The position numbers and the translations under genes are program-made. Below are positions 58,746 to 64,000 of a stretch of 64,000 nucleotides of DNA, piece by piece (position 1 is the stretch's first letter; each line of letters starts with the position of its first letter). This stretch comes from a virus. Under the pieces are notes generated by a model that saw only the letters and a program-made list of their open reading frames with translations, was not told the origin of the DNA and did not search any database. Where the stretch lies: the IMG/VR virus record IMGVR_UViG_3300027834_000005, positions 186,001-250,000 of that record. One strand, given 5' to 3'.

Positions 58746-59121
58746 TGGATTTTTTGATGAGGACGATGGAATGAGAAAATATAGTAGTAAAGACGATTTC
58801 TTATATGAAATGTTAAAGAGTAATGTGAGCGGTCATACGATCAAGAGCGCAACAAAGAAGAGAACATCTCCGATGCAAGAAACTAGTAAAAGAAAACGTG
58901 ATACCCTCCAAGAGAGAAACTATTACATGATGCCCACCAAGATAGAGCAATACGCGGATCTGGCAGTTATCAAAGCTTTCTATACCGGACAGGCAACTGG
59001 CAAGGTCGTTCCTGTGGCCATTGGTGGTTACCTTACTATGGCCTTTGAGGTTGAAGCAGACGCCTTTTTGCATAAGGCTAGTGGCTGGGAAGGTATGATT
59101 ATGGAATTACTTGATTATTAA
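58735..59121 (+). CDS. hypothetical protein, 128 aa
   Basis: MSRSGFFDEDDGMRKYSSKD. Disordered-looking charged N-half, then PTKIEQYADLAVIKAFYTGQ and an alpha/beta end. Coupled to the lipase by an 11-bp overlap. No family. Confidence 0.6.
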   Translation: MSRSGFFDEDDGMRKYSSKDDFLYEMLKSNVSGHTIKSATKKRTSPMQETSKRKRDTLQERNYYMMPTKIEQYADLAVIKAFYTGQATGKVVPVAIGGYLTMAFEVEADAFLHKASGWEGMIMELLDY

Positions 59122-59137
59122 GACTGGGGAATAGAAC

Positions 59138-60253
59138 ATGGCTAGGACTAAGAAAAGATATGAAGAGCCGTTGCCTGAGTATAGTCTTATGGTGGTTGGC
59201 AGTAAAGATTATGCCCATCACTATCATAGTGCCATGGCGTATGCGAATTATGACGTAGACATTAAGAAATTAGTGAAAGCGACTAAGACGTGGACCGCCA
59301 AAAACACTGATCATGACCCTAAAATATTATTCAGTTTGCCTGATAATACGTTTGGGTCCATTGGTAAGTTCTGCTTTATTATGAATAAGGGTGGTCAATT
59401 TGACGAACGTCATATGGCATCTATAAGAGAACATATTAAGCATTTGTACAATAAGGCCGAATTAACATATTCTTCCAAAATTGATGCAGACAGCGAAGCA
59501 GAAAACAGTGCAAAGAAGAAGATAGGTGTTCAAGAACACATGAAAAATAGAGCTTGTGAAGTTGCAGGCGAGATTGAATATTTGATAGATTTGTTCATTG
59601 ATGATTCTAAAGCTAATAGTTTTAAAAAGTTTAACTTGGAAGCATTCTTTGAAAGACAAGAAATAAAAGGCGGTCATTACAGATACATAGCGAGTTTCTA
59701 CGAAGTGGATCTTGCTGAGTTTCAGATGGCCTTGGAAGGTAAAGACGCATACTCAGTAGAAGCATATAGCTTCCTGAAGAAATCAGAATTAAAAGAACTG
59801 GTGAGTTTCCTATCGTTGGTAGTAGAAACCGCAGATAAATTGAAAGGTAAAACGTCTTACAAACCAAGGAAGAAGAAAGCTATCAGTAAAGGTAGAAGAG
59901 TATCTAAACTTACGTACCTCGCTAAATGCGAGATGACTAAGTTGGAATCCGTGAGTCCTATACATATTCTAGGTGCTAGTGCGCTGTGGGTATATAATAC
60001 CAAGACGCGAAAACTGGGCCACTACACTTCTATAGATGGTGATGGGTTGGATATATCAGGGACATCTCTGAGGAACTATGAGTCCGGCAGTAGTGAATGT
60101 ATAATACTGCGGAGTAGTAAAATAGACTTGAGTAAGCTCAAGGCGCTGTCAGAAAAGGTCAGGACCAAGCGGTTTGATGACCTAACGTCAGTTAAAACAT
60201 CTTTGAAGGGAAGGATAAACGAACATGTTCTTCTCTTGTGTGTGGAGAAATAG
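59138..60253 (+). CDS. hypothetical protein, 371 aa
   Basis: MARTKKRYEEPLPEYSLMVV. Two regions: a His/Tyr-rich alpha/beta N-half and a basic linker (YKPRKKKAISKGRRVSKL) leading to a C-terminal beta domain (LWVYNTKTRKLGHYTSIDGD). Layout matches proteins often found next to T4-like structural clusters, but I cannot name it. Confidence 0.62.
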   Translation: MARTKKRYEEPLPEYSLMVVGSKDYAHHYHSAMAYANYDVDIKKLVKATKTWTAKNTDHDPKILFSLPDNTFGSIGKFCFIMNKGGQFDERHMASIREHIKHLYNKAELTYSSKIDADSEAENSAKKKIGVQEHMKNRACEVAGEIEYLIDLFIDDSKANSFKKFNLEAFFERQEIKGGHYRYIASFYEVDLAEFQMALEGKDAYSVEAYSFLKKSELKELVSFLSLVVETADKLKGKTSYKPRKKKAISKGRRVSKLTYLAKCEMTKLESVSPIHILGASALWVYNTKTRKLGHYTSIDGDGLDISGTSLRNYESGSSECIILRSSKIDLSKLKALSEKVRTKRFDDLTSVKTSLKGRINEHVLLLCVEK

Positions 60254-60254
60254 A

Positions 60255-60539
60255 ATGGGTGTAGACGCAGCAGATTATATCATGAGGACAAAGAGCCTCA
60301 TGTTACTGACTGAATGGTTACGTAGTGAAGACGACATCGATATTGAGATAGCGGTCATAGATGATATGAAATCCGTTGTAGGGGCTTTCTTGGCCGTTGT
60401 CGTGGCACCTCATGTCGAAGACATAGTTGATACATTCAACGCGTATGATATCAAGACCAGCGTAGATTTAAAGTTGGCCTTGGGTGACATTATAATGAAG
60501 GTTATAGCCGTAGATATGGCAGACCAACTAGGAGTGTGA
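60255..60539 (+). CDS. hypothetical protein, 94 aa
   Basis: MGVDAADYIMRTKSLMLLTE start with GGAG 8 nt upstream. Acidic helical. No family; 1 bp from the next gene. Confidence 0.6.
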   Translation: MGVDAADYIMRTKSLMLLTEWLRSEDDIDIEIAVIDDMKSVVGAFLAVVVAPHVEDIVDTFNAYDIKTSVDLKLALGDIIMKVIAVDMADQLGV

Positions 60540-60540
60540 T

Positions 60541-60876
60541 ATGGAACAGAATAAACCAGTAGGACGTCGAGATAGACATACCGTGCACGAAAATGTTGAA
60601 GATGACAAAGTGGTAGAGGAAGAGATCGAGATTACGCCAGAATCACTTAAGAATTTGGTGAGTATTTCAGGTGGATTTTTAAAAGATAATGTTAAGCCAG
60701 CTTCTCTAGTTGAGTTTTTGAAACATAAAGATTCAATTGATGAGATAGAGGACTTAGCGTTGTTAATAGGTAAGGCAGTCATCAACGACATCATCATTGA
60801 CGCACTTCAAGCTGCGATTAATGCTCACGATGCTCAAGATACGGCTGATAGCTCAGATAATGAACAAAATGGTTGA
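60541..60876 (+). CDS. acidic protein, 111 aa
   Basis: MEQNKPVGRRDRHTVHENVE; acidic, helical, ends DTADSSDNEQNG. Same helix pattern as the previous gene (LLIGKAVINDIIIDALQAAI); maybe a distant relative. Confidence 0.6.
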   Translation: MEQNKPVGRRDRHTVHENVEDDKVVEEEIEITPESLKNLVSISGGFLKDNVKPASLVEFLKHKDSIDEIEDLALLIGKAVINDIIIDALQAAINAHDAQDTADSSDNEQNG

Positions 60877-60883
60877 ATAATCT

Positions 60884-60891
60884 GATAAATA
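60884..60891 (+). promoter_or_regulatory. late promoter core GATAAATA
   Basis: 24 bp before the neck-protein gene. Confidence 0.65.
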
Positions 60892-60915
60892 GTGGTAAAA
60901 TAAAGAGACTTTATT

Positions 60916-61671
60916 ATGACTGCTACTGTTACGCCTAGAACTAAGCTTGTAAAGCAGCTAAGGCTGTTATTGGGTGACCAAATGGTCGATGTTGAATTAG
61001 ACATTGAGCATTATGAGCTGGCTGTGGATATGGCATTGGAAAGATTCAGACAACGTTCTGATTCATCCATGCAAGAAAAGGATATTTTCATAGATCTGCA
61101 ACCAGACCAAAATGTATATAAATTGCCTGAGAATATTCAGACTGTTTGGAAAGTTCATAGACGTGGCGTCGGTACATCTATTGGTGGTAGCGGTGTTAAC
61201 TTCGATCCGTTCGAAGCCAGCTTCGCTAATCAATATATGGTGCAAGGCGCACAGCAAGGTGGATTAGCTACATGGGAATTATTTGGTGAGTATAAAGAAA
61301 CTCTTGGAAGATTATTTGCATCTCAAATTAACTTTAATTGGAATGCGGATAATAAAGAGTTAACTATTCTTACTAGGGCAGAAGGGCAAGAAACGGTAAT
61401 GATCACGGCGTACGCCGAAAAGGATGAGCAAAGCATATTAACTAACGCTTACTCTGGTCCGTGGATGAGGGATTATTCGTTAGCTCAATGTAAGTTCATG
61501 CTCGGAGAGGCGAGATCAATGTTCACTTCTGGCTTTGCAGGACCTCAAGGTTCTATCATGTTAAATGGTGATCAGCTCAAGCAAGAAGCTATGCAGGAAA
61601 TGGAAAGGTTAGAAACTGAAATACAAAACTTTGTAACATCAGATAGCGGGTATCCTTTTATTATCGGGTAA
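60916..61671 (+). CDS. T4 gp13-like neck protein, 251 aa
   Basis: MTATVTPRTKLVKQLRLLLG; then VDMALERFRQRSDSSMQEKD, YKLPENIQTVWKVHRRGVG, and a C-terminal helical region (RDYSLAQCKFMLGEARSMF). I recall this layout from neck (gp13) proteins of T4-like phages, which close the head after packaging and join the tail. Late promoter, neighbours dNMP kinase and sheath support it. Assignment by pattern memory. Confidence 0.62.
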   Translation: MTATVTPRTKLVKQLRLLLGDQMVDVELDIEHYELAVDMALERFRQRSDSSMQEKDIFIDLQPDQNVYKLPENIQTVWKVHRRGVGTSIGGSGVNFDPFEASFANQYMVQGAQQGGLATWELFGEYKETLGRLFASQINFNWNADNKELTILTRAEGQETVMITAYAEKDEQSILTNAYSGPWMRDYSLAQCKFMLGEARSMFTSGFAGPQGSIMLNGDQLKQEAMQEMERLETEIQNFVTSDSGYPFIIG

Positions 61672-61698
61672 CCAATTGATGAATGGACTAAAATAAAA

Positions 61699-61845
61699 AT
61701 GGAATATAAAAAAGTGGACAAACAACAGAAAACTGCAGTATTCGCCATGTGCGGTACTTTAGTAGCTATGGTTGCCTCAGTTGAATACGTGCTGTATAAA
61801 GTATCTTCTGAAGTGATGTATGGTTTCGCCGTAGTACCTTACTAA
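61699..61845 (+). CDS. small membrane protein, 48 aa
   Basis: MEYKKVDKQQKTAVFAMCGT: basic N-end and one hydrophobic segment (residues about 13-38). Weak ribosome site. A holin-like or accessory role is possible but unproved. Confidence 0.5.
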   Translation: MEYKKVDKQQKTAVFAMCGTLVAMVASVEYVLYKVSSEVMYGFAVVPY

Positions 61846-61904
61846 TGCTCGTCGGGTTACTTAGGTGACCCACGTTCAAAAACAACACACATACAAGGAA
61901 CGTT

Positions 61905-62543
61905 ATGATAGTTGGTGTCATGGGTTTAATTGGTGCGGGAAAGGATACCGTATCTGACATCTTCGTCAGGGAACATGGCTTTGAAAAAATAAGCTTTGCT
62001 GACTCTGTGAAGGATGTCGTGTCCACAGTCTTTGACTGGGACAGAGAAATGATGGAAGGCGCAACGCCTGAGTCAAGAGAATTTAGGGATGCAGTCGATC
62101 AAGACTGGTCCGATATGTTAGGCGTAGAAATGTTTTCTCCTAGAAAAGCCATGCAGATGGTTGGCACGGATACGTTTAGAAATCACTTTAATAATAATAT
62201 CTGGGTTTATAATACGATGCGTCGTGCGTCAAAGTACGAAAATACAGTAATCAGTGACGTAAGATTCGTCAATGAAGCTAACGCAATATTAGATGCCGGT
62301 GGAGTTTTGATAAGAGTGTTTGGCAGCAAGACACCGTCGTGGTATGATGTGGCTCAAATGGCTGCTGAAGGCGACGAGATCTCTGAAATGTACATGGAGT
62401 CCCACTATCCACACGTGCACAGAAGTGAATGGGATTGCGCAGCAGTAGAGGCCAATTACGTGATTGAGAACACCGGCACCAAGGATGATCTTAATAGTGT
62501 AGTACTTGAAGTGCACGAAAGTGTGGAGGCTGTTAGACAATAA
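61905..62543 (+). CDS. deoxynucleoside monophosphate kinase (T4 gp1-like)
   Basis: 212 aa. P-loop MGLIGAGKDTVSD, KISFADSVKDVVSTVF lid/substrate start, RKAMQMVGTDTFRNH, and VISDVRFVNEANAILD: the motifs of phage dNMP kinases such as T4 gp1 (241 aa). Phosphorylates dNMPs with ATP to feed DNA synthesis. AAGGA ribosome site. Sits between neck and sheath genes. Confidence 0.9.
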   Translation: MIVGVMGLIGAGKDTVSDIFVREHGFEKISFADSVKDVVSTVFDWDREMMEGATPESREFRDAVDQDWSDMLGVEMFSPRKAMQMVGTDTFRNHFNNNIWVYNTMRRASKYENTVISDVRFVNEANAILDAGGVLIRVFGSKTPSWYDVAQMAAEGDEISEMYMESHYPHVHRSEWDCAAVEANYVIENTGTKDDLNSVVLEVHESVEAVRQ

Positions 62544-62578
62544 CCTATTCTGTTTGGGGTAGGTTTGAAGACCATTAT

Positions 62579-62586
62579 GATAAATA
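62579..62586 (+). promoter_or_regulatory. late promoter core GATAAATA
   Basis: 34 bp before the sheath gene. Confidence 0.65.
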
Positions 62587-62620
62587 CCTGTAGATTTTAT
62601 AAACTATTAGGAGATTATCA

Positions 62621-64000
62621 ATGGCAAATCTTGTGTCACCAGGTTCACTGGTAACAGTCACCGATGAAAGCTTTACGGTTGGTACAGGTCCAGGCACTGT
62701 TCCACTTATCTTTATGGCTACGGGCCAAGATAAATTGAACTCTGCTGGGGACGGTATCGCTGAAGGAACAACAAAGCAAAATGCCGGTAAATTATTCTTA
62801 ATTTCTTCTCAGAGGGAATTATTACAAACATACGGACTACCCGACTTCAATGAAGTAGGCGGTAATTCACTAAACGCATTCCCATTAAATGAATACGGTC
62901 TTTTGGCTGCGCATTCATATATGGGCATTGCAAACAGAGCTTATTGCTTAAGAGCAGACGTAGATCTAGACCAAATGGTGCCTTCTGATGTGCCACCTAC
63001 TTCATCGCCTACAAGCGGAACTTACTGGTTAGATGCTAATGGCGTCGATGCTGGAATGTTCGTTAGAGCTTCTGGAACATGGGTTAAAACTTCCGTTTAC
63101 ATGTACGATGGGATCGTTGACGAAAATACTGGTGCCCCTTTAGCTGCGCCTAACAACGAAGAATATGTAATGGTTGTCGGTAAAGTGGATATCACTACCG
63201 AAATTATTGAAAACCAAATCTGGAGACAGGTTGCTGGTGTTGGATACGTTAGAATGAACGACCAAACTATCTCTGAAGATCTTCAGTATAGTAAAGTTTG
63301 GCCTTCACTTCGTAGCAACGCAACTGCTCTTGTTGACGGTGACTACTGGATTAGCACGGACATTGCTGAGTACGACTTAAGCGTTTATAGCGCGACAAGT
63401 GGTAGTTTTGTAATTCAAACTGCTCCATTATTCGAAACAACTGCATTAGCTAATGACTTCTACGGAACTCCGGTAGCTGGCGATTTGTTCGTACAGTACA
63501 ACTCTGAAGATTTAGATCCAGCAACTTCTACAGTTTTCCAACATGCTATTCGTAGACATAACGGTAAAGCTACAGTTGAAGTTATTTCTACTCATCAGTT
63601 CTCTGTAACAAACCCAATGATCGCATCTGTTAGTTTTAACGGTGGCGCACCTATCGCTATCAACGAAATTACTGCACAAGCTGCGGCATTATATATTAAC
63701 CAAGCCTTAGTAACTCAAGGTAGCACAAACATCGAAGCTAGAGATGCAAACGGAACATTAGTTATTGCTGAACTGAATGGTGATGATTTAGATATTGACG
63801 TTACAAGCGGAAGCATGGGTATCCCATCAGACGTATATAGTAACTGGGAATCTTTATCTTATGAAGCTTCTTTATCTGCTCCTATTGGTGACCTTCCAGA
63901 AGGTACGCTTTGGTATAGCGCTGATTTTAAAGCTGATGTTATCATTGCTAACAATGGTGCTTGGGAAGAACTTCCATGGCCTGTACATGTACAGCCTGAC
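62621..64000 (+). CDS. contractile tail sheath protein (gp18-like), N-terminal 460 codons
   Basis: Open frame to the window end. MANLVSPGSLVTVTDESFTV start, GPGTVPLIFMATGQDK, ISSQRELLQTYGLPDF and GLLAAHSYMGIANRAYCLRA are the N-terminal features of T4-like tail sheaths (V-S-P-G-V start, x-L-x-x-x-F/Y-G-x-P, A-x-x-Y-L/M-x-x-x-x-x-A-Y-x-x-R). GGAGATTATCA ribosome site. Host-like codon use fits high expression. Its presence shows a contractile-tail (myovirus) phage. Confidence 0.8.
   Translation, partial: MANLVSPGSLVTVTDESFTVGTGPGTVPLIFMATGQDKLNSAGDGIAEGTTKQNAGKLFLISSQRELLQTYGLPDFNEVGGNSLNAFPLNEYGLLAAHSYMGIANRAYCLRADVDLDQMVPSDVPPTSSPTSGTYWLDANGVDAGMFVRASGTWVKTSVYMYDGIVDENTGAPLAAPNNEEYVMVVGKVDITTEIIENQIWRQVAGVGYVRMNDQTISEDLQYSKVWPSLRSNATALVDGDYWISTDIAEYDLSVYSATSGSFVIQTAPLFETTALANDFYGTPVAGDLFVQYNSEDLDPATSTVFQHAIRRHNGKATVEVISTHQFSVTNPMIASVSFNGGAPIAINEITAQAAALYINQALVTQGSTNIEARDANGTLVIAELNGDDLDIDVTSGSMGIPSDVYSNWESLSYEASLSAPIGDLPEGTLWYSADFKADVIIANNGAWEELPWPVHVQPD

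Overview
The window is a 64 kb piece of a large tailed phage genome with T4-like (contractile tail) character. The evidence is a tail sheath gene entering from the right edge, a gp13-like neck protein, a gp1-like deoxynucleoside monophosphate kinase, a spanin pair, and many copies of the T4-type late promoter core (GATAAATA / TATAAATA) in front of virion-type genes. Early genes use strong sigma70 promoters (TTGACA, 17-bp spacer, TATAAT), which suggests a proteobacterial, probably gammaproteobacterial, host. AT content is high and genes are packed with ATGA/TAATG overlaps.

Layout. 1-5.7 kb (minus strand): tail-fibre-type virion genes, four of them paralogues sharing an N-terminal module ending in GQLWFD/GQTWFD, one with a collagen-like stretch. 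5.8-7.9 kb: two small early genes, then about 1.1 kb of structured non-coding DNA with its own promoter and a 3' helix-plus-T-run end, with a tRNA inside it. 8-25.6 kb: a giant tRNA region with about 43 tRNA genes covering all 20 amino acids, interleaved with small genes, a secreted nuclease, a DEDD exonuclease and an HNH endonuclease. Two tRNA-Tyr genes are each directly preceded by a type I hammerhead ribozyme whose predicted cut lies exactly at tRNA base 1. 20-44 kb: a long plus-strand run of tiny early genes, about 28 of which end in the same short motif (acidic - F/M-x-x-x-L-x-G). Recognisable enzymes there are a ribose-phosphate pyrophosphokinase-like/NAMPT-like pair (NAD+ salvage or reconstitution), an archaeal-type peptidyl-tRNA hydrolase, an M17 aminopeptidase, an Smr-domain protein and an ERI1-like exonuclease. 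43.7-44.1 kb: a circularly permuted (two-piece) tmRNA gene with tag ANEELYAQAA. 44.5-56.8 kb: late and lysis-type genes (papain-like peptidase, M15 endolysin-like peptidase, ADP-ribosyltransferase-like protein, HTH-repeat proteins, a 720-aa lipoprotein, nucleotidase, Bfd-like ferredoxin, spanins). 56.8-64 kb: virion genes, a class 3 lipase, neck protein, dNMP kinase and tail sheath.

How it works together. The phage appears to carry an almost self-sufficient translation supply and repair kit: a full-set tRNA array, self-cleaving ribozymes at tRNA 5' ends, a permuted tmRNA, a Pth2 peptidyl-tRNA hydrolase, an Smr protein and an L7/L12-CTD-like protein. It also carries an NAD-related pair and possible NAD-using effectors. 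The strongest new observations are the hammerhead-tRNA fusions, the permuted phage tmRNA, the shared C-terminal motif, the unusual T-loops (A54) in about a third of the tRNAs, and several 90-135 nt tRNA-like RNAs with an expanded centre.

Limits: all function calls are from reading sequence and remembered family motifs; no database search or folding program was run.
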